64,000 bases of DNA from Mesorhizobium sp. B4-1-4 (GTDB taxonomy: Bacteria; Pseudomonadota; Alphaproteobacteria; Rhizobiales; Rhizobiaceae): positions 6,065,001 to 6,129,000 of the forward strand of contig NZ_CP083950.1 in the NCBI RefSeq assembly GCF_006439395.2. Direction: 5' to 3'. Of the stretch, positions 35,539 through 46,696 are shown one piece after another. The position numbers and the translations under genes were made by a program. Under the pieces are notes generated by a model. It searched no databases. It was not told where the DNA came from and was given only the letters and a program-made list of their open reading frames with translations. Each line of letters opens with the position of its first letter. Within the stretch, counting starts at the first letter, position 1.

Positions 35539-37131
35539 ATGATATTGCCACGTGCATTCAGAGTTTCGGCCAGTGCCTTTGTGCTTGGGCTCGGCTTGGC
35601 GGTGGGTGTCGCCCACGCGGGAAATACAAAAACATTCCGCATGATGTCCGGCGAGCCGCGCTTCATGGATCCCAATCTGGCGACTGACTTCTCCATTTTC
35701 GTCAATGCGCAACTCTTCGAGCCATTGGCACGCTTAGACGACAAGGGAAATCTGGTGCTTCGTCAAGCCAAGAGCATCGAACTTGGCCGTGATGGCAGGA
35801 CTTGGACCATTACTCTCAATCCCGCCTACAAATGGTCGAATGGCGACGTAGTCACCGCTCAGGATTGGGTTTACTCCTGGAAGCGTATTCTCGATCCCAA
35901 GATGGCTAGCGAAGTCGCTCCCTTCCTCAGCGATGTCGAAAATGCTGAAGCCTACAATAAAGGTAAAATCGCTGATCCCGACGCCGTCGGCATCAAGGCG
36001 ACTGGCGAATTTACTTTCCAAGTCACGACAGCAGTTGTGGCCCCCTATTTTCGCGCCAAGCTTGCGTTACCGTATCTGACCCCGGTCCCGAAAGCTGTTG
36101 TTGAGAAGGCGGGCGACAAGTGGATTGCGCCTGAGAACATGCTCTCCAACGGCCCATATAAGCTGGTGAGCCGCATCAACGATCAGTCGATCACGATGGA
36201 AGCCAATCCATACTACGCAGGTCAGAAGCCGCAGATCGAAAAGATCGAGATAACGGTCGCTTCGGACGATCTGTGCACGGCGCAGTTGCGAGCATTCGAA
36301 ACCAGCGAAATCGACTTTGCTTCTTGCATTCCTTCCCAAGACATACCGCGCGTTAAGGCCGACGCTGAGCTTTCCAAGCAATTGGTGCCGTACGCCATCC
36401 CAGGCACCATCTGGGCACAGTACGACCTCACCCGCGCCCCCTGGAATGACAAGAGAGTTCGGCAAGCACTAAGTTTGGCCGTCGACCGCAAGGCGATCGT
36501 TGCTGCGGTCAGCGACGATACCGCCAATCCAACCGCCACACTCCTGCCTGCCTCGATCGCCGGCAGTAACGCCGCGGATGCGTTGAAAGGATCAGTGGAT
36601 GACGCGAAGAAGCTGCTTGCCGAGGCCGGGTTCCCGGACGGCAAGGGCTTCCCTCAATTCACCATCACTGCTTCGGCCAATCGTGGCCAGCCGCTGATCG
36701 CCCAACTCCTTCAGCAGATGTGGCAGGACAATCTCGGGGTGACCGCCACGATCAATGTCCTTGAGGAGAACGCTTACCGCTCCTGGGTCAAGTCACGAAA
36801 AACCGAACCCTATGACGTCATGATCAACCAGTGGTACTCGGACTATTCCGATCCGGCGAATTGGTTCGGGGAGCTCATCGTCGGCGACTATCGCAACAAC
36901 CATTTCACATCGCCCGAATTCGCCGATCTGGTCGCGAAAGGAAATGTCGAGACCGATCCAACCAAGCGGGTCGAGATATTCCACGCCGCCAACAAAATCC
37001 TGGAAGACGCGGCACCTATGATCCCTCTCTACAATCCGACCGACCTGTGGCTGATCATGCCAAACGTCAAGAACCTCCAGCACGAGGGCGTTCTGGATTT
37101 ATACCATATTGGTGAAGCCAACATCGATTAG
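35539..37131 (+). CDS. Peptide ABC transporter solute-binding protein (OppA/DppA class)
   Basis: This 530-residue SBP_bac_5 protein has a signal peptide ending near VGVAHAGN. Family features are EPRFMDPNLATDFSIFVN, LFEPLARLDDKGNLV, YKWSNGDVVTAQDWVYSWKR and the late YDVMINQWYSDYSDPANWF. ATG 35539 has gggag at the right distance; ATG 35521 is less likely. It binds oligopeptides in the periplasm for the permeases encoded next. Confidence 0.92.
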   Translation: MILPRAFRVSASAFVLGLGLAVGVAHAGNTKTFRMMSGEPRFMDPNLATDFSIFVNAQLFEPLARLDDKGNLVLRQAKSIELGRDGRTWTITLNPAYKWSNGDVVTAQDWVYSWKRILDPKMASEVAPFLSDVENAEAYNKGKIADPDAVGIKATGEFTFQVTTAVVAPYFRAKLALPYLTPVPKAVVEKAGDKWIAPENMLSNGPYKLVSRINDQSITMEANPYYAGQKPQIEKIEITVASDDLCTAQLRAFETSEIDFASCIPSQDIPRVKADAELSKQLVPYAIPGTIWAQYDLTRAPWNDKRVRQALSLAVDRKAIVAAVSDDTANPTATLLPASIAGSNAADALKGSVDDAKKLLAEAGFPDGKGFPQFTITASANRGQPLIAQLLQQMWQDNLGVTATINVLEENAYRSWVKSRKTEPYDVMINQWYSDYSDPANWFGELIVGDYRNNHFTSPEFADLVAKGNVETDPTKRVEIFHAANKILEDAAPMIPLYNPTDLWLIMPNVKNLQHEGVLDLYHIGEANID

Positions 37132-37155
37132 AACCGTGCGGAGTGGGGTGGATAA

Positions 37156-38094
37156 ATGCTGGCCTATATTGCAAAGCGTATATTGGCGGCGGTGCCAACG
37201 CTGCTTCTCGTCTATACGATGGTATTTCTCATCGCGCACGTGACCCCGGGGTCGCCTTGGGACGTGGGCTCCAACAGGCCGATGGAGCCGTCGGTCAAGG
37301 AGGCGCTTGACGCAAAGTTCCAGCTCGATCAGCCGCTCTACGTTCAGTATGTGGACTATCTCTCCGGCGCGCTCCAAGGCGATTTTGGCCCGTCCTACCG
37401 CGATCAGTCGCGATCAGTCGCCGATATAATCACGACGTTCCTGCCAGTCTCGCTAAAGCTCGGCGCCGCTGCATTGCTGCTTGCGATCATCATAGGATTG
37501 CCCCTTGGCACTCTCGCTGCGCTGACGACGCACAGATACATCGATATGGCGATCCGGATGTTAAGTACGCTAGGAACATCGATGCCGACTTACGTCGTCA
37601 CGTCGGTCCTGATCGTCACCTTCAGCGTGGGGCTGGGCTGGCTACCGACTTTCGGTTTCAAAGGCATCTTCAGCGCTTCGGCCATTATCCCTGTGCTTTC
37701 GCTAGCGCTGGCTCCAATGGCCGCAATCATCCGCTATTTTCGCACCAGTATGCGCGAAGTTATGCACATGGACTTCGTCCAGACAGCGCGCGCCAAAGGC
37801 ATTAGACCCATTCACGTGATCGTCCGTCACATGGGGCGTAACGCGCTGATCCCGATCGTGACAGTCGTTGGAGCTTATGCCTCCTACGTGCTGGTCGGAT
37901 CGTTTTTCGTGGAATCGATCGCCGGCATCCCAGGTTTCGGGCGCTACTTTGTCCTCGCAGTGTCGGCGCGAGACTATCCAGTGATCATCGGCACGACTCT
38001 CGTCTACGCGGTCTTCGTCATCGTCTTCAACCTTATCGTGGACGTGAGCTATTTCTTGCTCGATCCGCGGGTGCGTGTGGATCAAGCAGGATGA
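37156..38094 (+). CDS. Peptide ABC transporter permease (OppB/DppB class)
   Basis: This 312-residue membrane protein has six segments. The N-terminal LLVYTMVFLIAHVTPGSPW and the EAA loop DFVQTARAKGI identify the class. A ggggtgg site precedes the ATG. Its stop overlaps the next start (ATGA). A short tandem duplication (CGATCAGT twice) sits near 37400 within the gene and keeps the frame. Confidence 0.92.
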   Translation: MLAYIAKRILAAVPTLLLVYTMVFLIAHVTPGSPWDVGSNRPMEPSVKEALDAKFQLDQPLYVQYVDYLSGALQGDFGPSYRDQSRSVADIITTFLPVSLKLGAAALLLAIIIGLPLGTLAALTTHRYIDMAIRMLSTLGTSMPTYVVTSVLIVTFSVGLGWLPTFGFKGIFSASAIIPVLSLALAPMAAIIRYFRTSMREVMHMDFVQTARAKGIRPIHVIVRHMGRNALIPIVTVVGAYASYVLVGSFFVESIAGIPGFGRYFVLAVSARDYPVIIGTTLVYAVFVIVFNLIVDVSYFLLDPRVRVDQAG

Positions 38095-39053
38095 CAATTG
38101 TGGCGGACTCTTCTGATGCACAGCGGCCGCGGTCGACGCGCGTGCTTCTATGGCAATCATTAGCGGGCGAGTGCCGGCAAAGCCCCGCTTTGGCGCTTGG
38201 TCTGACATTCCTGGCGCTTGTTGCCCTTTTGGCCTTGGCCGCGCCACTCTTGCCCCATGATGCCTACAAGCAAGACGTGCTGCATCGCAATGCTTTGCCG
38301 TCCTTGGCTCACTGGCAGGGCACGGACGAGCTTGGCCGCGACATGGTTTCGCGGCTGGCTGTCGGCGCTCGGGTGTCATTGGTTGTCGCGGTCGTCTCAA
38401 CGCTGATCGCCGTCTCCCTTGGAGTAATGGTCGGAACGATTTCAGCCTATGCGGGCGGCCGAACCGACACGTTGGTCATGCGATTCGTTGACAGCATGTA
38501 CGCCTTTCCCGACATGCTCTTTGCTATCCTGATCGCCTCGCTGGTGAAGGGGCAACTCAGTGGCCAGGTAACCGGCGTGCTGGAACCGCTGGCCGCCCTC
38601 TATCGGCTGTCAGGTGGATTGCTTGGGGTTCTCCTGACGCTCAGTCTTACTTCCTGGCTTACGACGGCGCGCCTGGTACGCTCGCAAGTCATGGGTCTGA
38701 AGCATAGTGAATACGTGCTGTCTGCCCGGCTGTCCGGAGCAAGCCACTGGCGGATCATCCGGACGCATATCCTGCCAAACTGTCTGCCCGTGATTCTGGT
38801 GTCGGCGAGCTTCGTCGTGCCAAATGCAATTCTTTTGGAGGCAGGTCTGAGCTTCCTTGGTGTCGGCGTCGACCCACCGACGCCGAGTTGGGGCACTATG
38901 ATCGCGACAGGCGTGAAGTCGATCCAGGCCTATCCTCATCTGCTGTTGATGCCGGCATTGGCCATCGGATCCACGCTGCTCGCCATGAATGTTGGCGGCG
39001 ACGCTTTGCGCGACAGGTTCGATCCCGCTCTCCGCGGCCATGGGAGTGTCTGA
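38091..39053 (+). CDS. Peptide ABC transporter permease (OppC/DppC class)
   Basis: This 320-residue membrane protein has the class signature HWQGTDELGRDMVSRLAVGA and the EAA loop EYVLSARLSGASHWRIIRTH. It is coupled by overlap to both neighbours. It forms the translocation channel with the OppB-type subunit. Confidence 0.92.
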   Translation: MTIVADSSDAQRPRSTRVLLWQSLAGECRQSPALALGLTFLALVALLALAAPLLPHDAYKQDVLHRNALPSLAHWQGTDELGRDMVSRLAVGARVSLVVAVVSTLIAVSLGVMVGTISAYAGGRTDTLVMRFVDSMYAFPDMLFAILIASLVKGQLSGQVTGVLEPLAALYRLSGGLLGVLLTLSLTSWLTTARLVRSQVMGLKHSEYVLSARLSGASHWRIIRTHILPNCLPVILVSASFVVPNAILLEAGLSFLGVGVDPPTPSWGTMIATGVKSIQAYPHLLLMPALAIGSTLLAMNVGGDALRDRFDPALRGHGSV

Positions 39054-40081
39054 TGGCAACCCTTCTCAAAATCCACGACCTGCGTGTCTCGTTCTCCATC
39101 GGAACCAAACTCTTTGGCAGAGGCAGAAACGTCCGCGCCGTGGACGGCATTGACCTCGACGTTACGTCCGGCGAGACACTGGCCATCGTCGGCGAGAGCG
39201 GCTGCGGCAAGACCACTCTCGGCCGCACAATCGCGATGTTGCAGCGGCCGAGTTCCGGCTCGGTTGAATTCATGGGTGTGCGGCTCGAACGGCTGAAGTC
39301 CAAAGCATTGCGGAATGCCCGCCGAAGCATGCAGATGATTTTCCAAGATCCCAATGCCAGCCTTGATCCTCGCCAGTGCGTTGAGGCGATCGTAACGGAG
39401 CCCCTACTGATCGCCGGTGTGAGCACTGCCTTGCGCAAACAACGCGCAGCGGAGCTTCTCGATCTGGTCGGTTTGGGCGCAGAAGCCGGCATGCGTCTGC
39501 CGCGCGCCTTCAGCGGCGGCCAACGTCAGCGCATCGGTATCGCTCGCGCATTGGCCGCCTCGCCCAAGTTGATTATCTGCGACGAGCCACTAAGCGCGCT
39601 TGATGTGTCTATCCAGGCGCAGATCGTGAACCTGCTGCTCGAATTGCAGCGCCGGTTCGGCCTCACCTACATCTTCATTTCGCACGATTTGGCGGTCGTG
39701 CGGCAAATGGCGACCCGAATTGCCGTCATGTATCTCGGCACCGTCGTGGAACTTGCTGATGCGGAGCGGCTGTTTGCTGCACCGCGTCATCCCTATACCA
39801 TGGCACTTTTGTCCGCCGTCCCCACGCTCGAGGGTCCGGAGCACTCCGCTATGGAGCCCCTGTTGACGTCGGGCGATCCTCCTTCGCCGCTCAACATGCC
39901 TGACGGCTGTCGCTTCCATCCACGATGCTGGCTGCGCAGCAAACTCGGCAATCCCGCGATCTGTACGAGCCATGAACCCCGCCTGGTCGCGACAGACACC
40001 CACCAGGCAGCGTGCCATTTCGCAGACGATACCGCATCTCATGCCGCAGCGCCGCTCCCAGTCGCGGCAGAAGCCTTCTAG
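39053..40081 (+). CDS. Peptide ABC transporter ATPase (OppF/DppF class)
   Basis: This 342-residue protein has Walker A GESGCGKTT, signature FSGGQRQR, Walker B LIICDEPLSALD and the C-terminal oligopeptide/dipeptide domain (DGCRFHPRC). ATG 39053 overlaps the permease stop as TGATG. It energises import together with the next ATPase. Confidence 0.92.
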   Translation: MATLLKIHDLRVSFSIGTKLFGRGRNVRAVDGIDLDVTSGETLAIVGESGCGKTTLGRTIAMLQRPSSGSVEFMGVRLERLKSKALRNARRSMQMIFQDPNASLDPRQCVEAIVTEPLLIAGVSTALRKQRAAELLDLVGLGAEAGMRLPRAFSGGQRQRIGIARALAASPKLIICDEPLSALDVSIQAQIVNLLLELQRRFGLTYIFISHDLAVVRQMATRIAVMYLGTVVELADAERLFAAPRHPYTMALLSAVPTLEGPEHSAMEPLLTSGDPPSPLNMPDGCRFHPRCWLRSKLGNPAICTSHEPRLVATDTHQAACHFADDTASHAAAPLPVAAEAF

Positions 40082-40086
40082 GAACG

Positions 40087-41128
<1,042 letters not shown>

Positions 41129-41142
<14 letters not shown>

Positions 41143-42097
41143 TTTCTCGCCGATACTGCTCGATGCTGCGGCGCCGATGATCAACCCGCGAGATGTCGAC
41201 AAGCGTCTGCCCGATATGATTGCCGGCGGCCTTGATGCCGTACTCGCGACAGCAGGAGCGATCGAGGATTTTCGCACCACGATGGAAGATGTGGCCAAAT
41301 GGCTTGAGATCGAGCGCTGCGGCGCTCGCAAAATCAAGATCGCCAGATCAGTCGCTGACATCCGGGCAGCGAAGGCGTGCGGCAAGATAGCGATAGTTTT
41401 GCACTTCCAAGGATCTGACGCGATCGAGGACGAGCTCGACTTCATCAACGTTTTTCATGCCTGCGGGCTTCGAGTGATGCAGCTGACCTACAATGCGCGT
41501 AATCGGGTCGGCGATGGCTGTTTCGAGATCACCGACGGAGGTCTGAGCAAATTCGGCCGTAAGGTTATTCCCCGCATGGAAGCGCTTTCGATGGCGGTGG
41601 ATCTCGCCCACGCAGGACCGCGTACCGCCCTGGAGGCAACCGAGGTGGCCTCTCGTCCGCTGATCATATCGCATGCAAATGCGCGGGCGCTTATGGAGAC
41701 GCCGCGCAATGTCGGAGACGATCTGATCCGCGCTGTCGCAGCCACGGGTGGGGTGGTTGGTGTCTGCGCAGCGCCATTTTTCCTGACCAGAGACGGGCCT
41801 GCGACGCTCGACATGCTGATCGACCATGCTGCCTATATTGCTGACCTCGTGGGGCCACAGCATGTCGGGTTAGGCTTCGACTTTGCTGAAGAGAACGAAG
41901 AAGACTACATCTACTACGGCTACGACGAGCGCTATATACCAATGCCGCCGTGGACCTTTCCCACGCGCATTGCGAGTCACGCCGAGGCCGGCAATCTGGA
42001 ATCTTCGCTGAGGGCGCGAGGCTTTGGTGAAACTGAGATTCGGGGTGTCCTGGGGGAAAACTTCCTGCGGGTCTTTGAAGAGATTTGGGGTCATTGA
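41129..42097 (+). CDS. M19 (membrane dipeptidase) homologue with altered metal site
   Basis: This 322-residue protein keeps the late His residues of renal-dipeptidase-like enzymes (VDLAHAG and IISHANARAL) and GLGFDFAEE. The first His-x-Asp motif of the family is replaced by LLDAAAPM, and the bridging Glu appears as Gln in LHFQGSD. The binuclear zinc site is therefore probably incomplete. It is last in the peptide transporter operon and overlaps the ATPase gene, so it acts on imported peptides or a related amide. Confidence 0.78.
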
Positions 42098-42533
42098 CGT
42101 CTGATTGGCTGGCGAGCCTTTTCGAAGTCATCGAGACACATCTGCGGTGCGATGAGGCAGATTCCGTACTTCAGCCGGTGGGAGACCCCTGGTCTCACGG
42201 CCGAGGTCCTGGAGCATGGCGTCGACACCGCCTTGCGCCAGGATCCTCTTTGGCGTTCTGCGGGCGGCAGGTGTCAGGCCGAACTGCAAGCGCTGCTCCG
42301 CTGTATCGGGGTGCCTGTAACGATTGGAATAGGCGCGACTTGCGCGCGCAGCATGGTCGCCGGCAGCGGTCAACCGGTGGCAACAGCAGCTTCACCACTT
42401 GCGCTTGCCGAATCGGACATTCCGGAACCGTCCCAAAGACGACCTCGAATGATCGGTTTAACGAGCGTCCATTCGCCAAAGCAAACGGTCGCTCGGCTCT
42501 GACTTGAGATTGGCCGACGCGCCCCAGTATCGC
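42098..42533. other. Intergenic, nothing recognised
   Basis: The end of the peptide operon faces the end of gabD. A 116-codon rightward frame (42152-42502) is present but has no ribosome site or recognisable motif. No hairpin terminator stands out. Confidence 0.35.
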
Positions 42534-44009
42534 TCAAATCCCGCCCATGCAAAGATATTTCATTTCGAGGTAGTCCTCGAGCCCATGACGGGACCCCTCA
42601 CGCCCGATACCGGACTGCTTGATCCCCCCAAAAGGAGCAGCTTCCGACGACATTCGTCCTGTGTTGATGCCCACCATGCCATATTCCAAAGCTTCGGCCA
42701 CGCGCCACACGCGCTTCAGGTTAGAGGCATAGAAGTAGGCGGCGAGCCCGTAGATTGTGTCGTTGGCCTCACGGACAATCTGATCCGCGTCTTCGAAGCG
42801 AATGATAGGTGCCAGCGGTCCAAAAGTCTCCTCTTGCGCCACAGTCATCTCGCGAGAAACCTCGGTGAGGACAGTCGGTTGGAAAAGCGTGCCTTTCATA
42901 CCGACGCGATCGCCCCCGCATCGAATGACGCCGCCTTTTGCAACGGCATCGGCGATATGGGATTCGATCTTTGCCAGAGCGCGCTTGTCGATCAACGGCC
43001 CGATGGATACCCCAGGATCGAAGCCGTCGCCGACTGAAAGCTGGCGAACCTTTTCGGCGAGCTTTTCGACGAACTCATCGTGGACGCCGGATTGGACGTA
43101 AAGGCGATTTGCTGAAACGCAAGTCTGGCCGGCATTGCGGAATTTCGCCTGGATCGCGCCGTCAACGGCAGCATCGATATCGGCATCGTCGAAGACAATG
43201 AAAGGCGCATTGCCGCCGAGCTCAAGGCTGACTTTCTTGATCTGTTCTGAGCATTGACGCATCAGCAGCCGGCCAACCTCGGTTGAGCCCGTAAAGCTGA
43301 TCTTGCGGATCTTGGCGTTGGTGCAGAGTTCGCGGCCGACAGCATCGCCTTCGGAAGCGTAGATGAGGTTGACCACGCCTTCGGGAAAGCCAGCCAGATG
43401 CGCCAGGGCGAACATCGCGCCCGCCACGAGTGGCGTCTGCTCGGCGGGTTTCAGCACGATGGTGCAGCCGGCAGCAAGAGCCGGCGAAATCTTGCGCGCG
43501 ACCATCGAGGCGGGAAAATTCCAGGGCGTGATCGTACCAACGACGCCGATCGGTTGCTTGATGACCAGCATGCGACGGTCTGTCGATGGCGCCGAGATCG
43601 TTTCGCCATAGATGCGATTGGCTTCTTCGGCGTACCATTGCAGATACGCAGCCGCATGGGTTACCTCCGACTTCGCTTCAGCGAGTGGCTTGCCCATCTC
43701 CGCGGTGAGAATGGCAGCGAGGTCGTCGGTATGATCCACGATCAGTTGGTGCCAGCGCCAGAGTATATCGCTGCGCTCCCGGGCCGTCAGCGCTGCCCAC
43801 CCGGGCTGTGCATCAAAGGCCTTGTCGATGGCAGCGCGCGTCTCTTCGACACCCATGTCGGGGAGTTCGGCCAGCAATTCCCCGGTCGATGGATTGGAGA
43901 CTTCGAACGTCCGCCTGCTAACCGGCGTGCCCAATGCCGGCATGCGGTCGATCCCAGCGAACAGGGCGGGAAACTTCAGGTGACGGATCATCGGCTGGCA
44001 GATGGGCAA
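42534..44009 (-). CDS. gabD: NAD(P)-dependent succinate-semialdehyde dehydrogenase
   Basis: This 491-residue aldehyde dehydrogenase has TPWNFPASMVARKI, FTGSTEVGR, the general base Glu in LELGGNAPF and the nucleophile Cys in FRNAGQTCVSANR. Closest relatives in pattern are GabD enzymes, which oxidise succinate semialdehyde to succinate. Start TTG 44009 is preferred because GAGGAG lies eight bases upstream; ATG 43991 is the alternative. It stands alone, without gabT. It could serve any short semialdehyde in this catabolic region. Confidence 0.87.
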   Translation of the reverse strand: MPICQPMIRHLKFPALFAGIDRMPALGTPVSRRTFEVSNPSTGELLAELPDMGVEETRAAIDKAFDAQPGWAALTARERSDILWRWHQLIVDHTDDLAAILTAEMGKPLAEAKSEVTHAAAYLQWYAEEANRIYGETISAPSTDRRMLVIKQPIGVVGTITPWNFPASMVARKISPALAAGCTIVLKPAEQTPLVAGAMFALAHLAGFPEGVVNLIYASEGDAVGRELCTNAKIRKISFTGSTEVGRLLMRQCSEQIKKVSLELGGNAPFIVFDDADIDAAVDGAIQAKFRNAGQTCVSANRLYVQSGVHDEFVEKLAEKVRQLSVGDGFDPGVSIGPLIDKRALAKIESHIADAVAKGGVIRCGGDRVGMKGTLFQPTVLTEVSREMTVAQEETFGPLAPIIRFEDADQIVREANDTIYGLAAYFYASNLKRVWRVAEALEYGMVGINTGRMSSEAAPFGGIKQSGIGREGSRHGLEDYLEMKYLCMGGI

Positions 44010-44351
44010 TAAGGAATCTCCTCAACGCAATGGATGTGTCCGTTGGCGGGTCGATACGTATCCTCACGTTCGGCCGTCGCATAGGACCTCGTACGGATGG
44101 CGGTTGGACCTCCTCAACGGAAGGAAGTACCGGAATTTACATCAGATCGTCTCTCCTAAGCGTCCTGATCGGCCGTCGGTGTCGAGCAGCTAATCGTTGG
44201 CGCCCATTCCCAGTTCAGCAATCAGCAGCGTAGAAAACCGCCAGGGTGCAAGCCTAGCTGGCGAACTGTTGTGCGCCGCAAATTTCTTCTTCGCATCTGC
44301 ACAAAAATGTGGCAAACGTTCTGTCCAGTTGACGCTGGGGAATGAGAACGG
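44010..44351. other. Divergent promoter region gabD / panB
   Basis: It holds both upstream regions. No regulator gene or clear palindrome is seen. Confidence 0.35.
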
Positions 44352-45197
44352 ATGAGCGCAACCGGAGGAAACAGGGCATTGACCCCGCCCGACATTGCGG
44401 CGCGCAAGGGAAAGTCGCCGCTTGTATGCCTGACGGCCTATACGACACCAATCGCCAAGCTGATCGATGATCATTGCGATGTGGCGCTGGTTGGCGACAG
44501 TGTTGGCATGGTGTTGCACGGCTTGCCTTCGACGCTCGGCGTAACCCTTGAGATGATGATCCTCCACGGCAAGGCGGTGCGGCGTGGGCTCGAGCGGGCG
44601 CTGATGATCGTGGACATGCCTTTCGGCTCCTACGAGGAAGGTCCCGAGCAAGCCTTCCGGAGCGCGGCCCGTGTGATGACTGAAACCGGTTGTGCGGCGG
44701 TCAAGCTCGAAGGCGGCGAAAGCATCGCGCAGACAATCCGATTTCTGACCGCACGCGGTGTGCCGGTGATGGGCCATGTCGGCCTGACTCCGCAGGCTGT
44801 CAATGCCTTCGGCGGCTACCCTGTGCAGGGGCGAGGCGAAGATGCCGAGCGCATTCTGCGCGATGCCATCGCGGTGGCCGAGGCGGGCGCCTTCGCGGTT
44901 GTGCTCGAAAAAATACCGGAGGCGCTTGCTCGGCGGATCACCAAGGAAGCCTCAATCCCCACGATCGGGATTGGCGCTTCGGCAGCCTGTGATGGGCAGA
45001 TCCTGGTTGTCGATGACATGCTAGGCTTGTTTGGCACCTTCCGGCCGAGATTCGTCAAACGTTACGCAGAGCTCGGCGAGGCAGCCGAGGCAGCGATCGC
45101 GACATACGCAGATGAGGTGCGCGAGCGTCGCTTTCCCGCGAGCGCGCATGTCTTCGGCGATGAGCCGCGCAATGTCAGTGGGGGTGAGGCCGCATGA
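44352..45197 (+). CDS. panB: 3-methyl-2-oxobutanoate hydroxymethyltransferase
   Basis: This 281-residue TIM-barrel enzyme makes ketopantoate from 2-oxoisovalerate and methylene-tetrahydrofolate. Metal and substrate residues are in LVGDSVGMVLHG, IVDMPFGSYEEGPEQA, VKLEGG and MGHVGLTPQAVNAFGGYPVQG. It is the first step of pantothenate synthesis. It overlaps panC by 4 bp. In rhizobia panBC are often carried on plasmids or islands, which fits this setting. Confidence 0.95.
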   Translation: MSATGGNRALTPPDIAARKGKSPLVCLTAYTTPIAKLIDDHCDVALVGDSVGMVLHGLPSTLGVTLEMMILHGKAVRRGLERALMIVDMPFGSYEEGPEQAFRSAARVMTETGCAAVKLEGGESIAQTIRFLTARGVPVMGHVGLTPQAVNAFGGYPVQGRGEDAERILRDAIAVAEAGAFAVVLEKIPEALARRITKEASIPTIGIGASAACDGQILVVDDMLGLFGTFRPRFVKRYAELGEAAEAAIATYADEVRERRFPASAHVFGDEPRNVSGGEAA

Positions 45198-46093
45198 GCG
45201 TCGCAATAGTCCGGATCGTCGCCGAGTTGCGCAGCATCGTTGCCGCGTGGCGCCGGGAGGGCCTGAAGATCGCCGTTGTACCAACCATGGGGGCCCTGCA
45301 TGAGGGACATTTGAGCCTTGTGAGTGCCGCGTTAGCGAAGGCCGATCGGGTGATCGTGACGCTCTTTGTCAATCCCAAGCAGTTCAACAATGCCCAGGAC
45401 CTAGCCGCCTATCCACGCACGGAGCACGATGACGCCGCCAAGCTCGCGTCGGTCGGCGCTCATATCCTTTACGCTCCCGATGCAGCCGACATGTATCCGC
45501 AAGGCTTTGCTACCAAGGTTTCGGTCAGCGGCCCGAGCAACGGTCTGTGCGGCGCGTTCCGGCCCGGTCACTTTGACGGCGTTGCGACCGTGGTGACGAA
45601 GCTCTTTTTCCAGACCGGCGCGGACCTGGCGTTTTTCGGCGAGAAAGACTTTCAACAGCTCCATGTGGTGCGCCAGCTTGTCCGTGATCTCGATATCCCG
45701 ATCGAAATTATCGGCAGCCCGACGGTTCGCGAGAGCGACGGCCTGGCGATGTCGTCACGCAACATGCGACTGACTTCGGCGCAGCGTCGGGCGGCACCGA
45801 AGCTGCCCGAAATCCTGTTCAAAACTGCCCGGCGGCTGACTTCAGGAGACCCAGTCGAGCGGATCTTGCGGGAGGCTCGACAGGCGATCCTTGCTGCCGA
45901 GTTCTCGCAGGTCGAGTATCTCGAATTGCGTGCCGACGATGACCTTGCCTCGATCGCAACATTGGACCGGCCAGCGCGGCTGCTCGTTGCCGCCTGGCTC
46001 GGCCAGACGCGCCTGATTGACAATGTCGAGGTGGGATCGCCGCAACCATTCGGTCAAGTTCTGAAGCAAGCCGAGCCTGAACCTGCGCTCTGA
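45194..46093 (+). CDS. panC: Pantothenate synthetase
   Basis: This 299-residue ligase condenses pantoate with beta-alanine using ATP. PTMGALHEGHLSL holds the HxGH nucleotide motif, FVNPKQFN, FFGEKDFQQL and MSSRNMRL follow in family order. ATG 45194 overlaps the panB stop. panD is not in the window, so beta-alanine must come from elsewhere. Confidence 0.95.
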   Translation: MSVAIVRIVAELRSIVAAWRREGLKIAVVPTMGALHEGHLSLVSAALAKADRVIVTLFVNPKQFNNAQDLAAYPRTEHDDAAKLASVGAHILYAPDAADMYPQGFATKVSVSGPSNGLCGAFRPGHFDGVATVVTKLFFQTGADLAFFGEKDFQQLHVVRQLVRDLDIPIEIIGSPTVRESDGLAMSSRNMRLTSAQRRAAPKLPEILFKTARRLTSGDPVERILREARQAILAAEFSQVEYLELRADDDLASIATLDRPARLLVAAWLGQTRLIDNVEVGSPQPFGQVLKQAEPEPAL

Positions 46094-46486
46094 TCAAGGG
46101 AACACACGCGAGTTCCTCAACAGAGAGAAACCAGCAGATTGAAATGGCGAGACTGGAGGCCTCCATCAAGTCGATCGGATAGGGCGTCGAAGACGTATTG
46201 CTCGGCGCTTTGCACGCTTGCTTTCAGTGACGCGCCCTGGCCAAGTGAGGTGACGATGGCGCTGGACAGCACGCGACGGGGAAATCGGTCTGGCGCGTCA
46301 CCCCCAGAGACGATCCGACATCACCTCGGGCACAGGGTGCTTCTTTGGCACTCGGCGGCAACGACGGATCGCTATAAGAGATCTCTCCGCGAAAAATTGG
46401 GCTCACGCGCCGGGCTGCCACCTATCGGCGCGGAGGTCGATTTTGCAAAAGGCCGGCTCCAAAATGAGTGCTAGCCATTGAGCAAC
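46094..46486. other. Intergenic, nothing recognised
   Basis: Convergent ends of panC and the cold-shock gene. Frames are short and broken; no hairpin terminator was recognised. Confidence 0.35.
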
Positions 46487-46696
46487 TTAGATCGCCCTTA
46501 GATCGCCAGCAGACGATTTTCCCGTGCGCCTGTCCTGCTCGATCTCGTAGCTGACCTTTTGGCCATCGGCGAGGCTCCTCAACCCGGCACGCTCAACGGC
46601 AGAAATATGTACGAAAACGTCCGCTCCGCCAGCGTCGGGCTGGATGAACCCAAAGCCCTTTGTTGCGTTAAACCATTTCACAGTGCCTGTAGCCAC
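46487..46696 (-). CDS. cspA: Cold-shock domain protein
   Basis: This 69-residue single OB-fold nucleic-acid-binding protein has KWFNATKGFGFI (RNP1) and DVFVHISAVERAG (RNP2). It acts as an RNA chaperone in the cytoplasm. An 11-bp perfect tandem repeat at 46486-46507 covers the stop codon, so the last residues (DLRAI) arise from a small duplication. Confidence 0.93.
   Translation of the reverse strand: MATGTVKWFNATKGFGFIQPDAGGADVFVHISAVERAGLRSLADGQKVSYEIEQDRRTGKSSAGDLRAI

Noticed and set aside
42152..42502. 116-codon rightward frame in the gap before gabD
   Set aside because: No ribosome site, no motif, and codon pattern not better than the competing frames; left as unassigned spacer.
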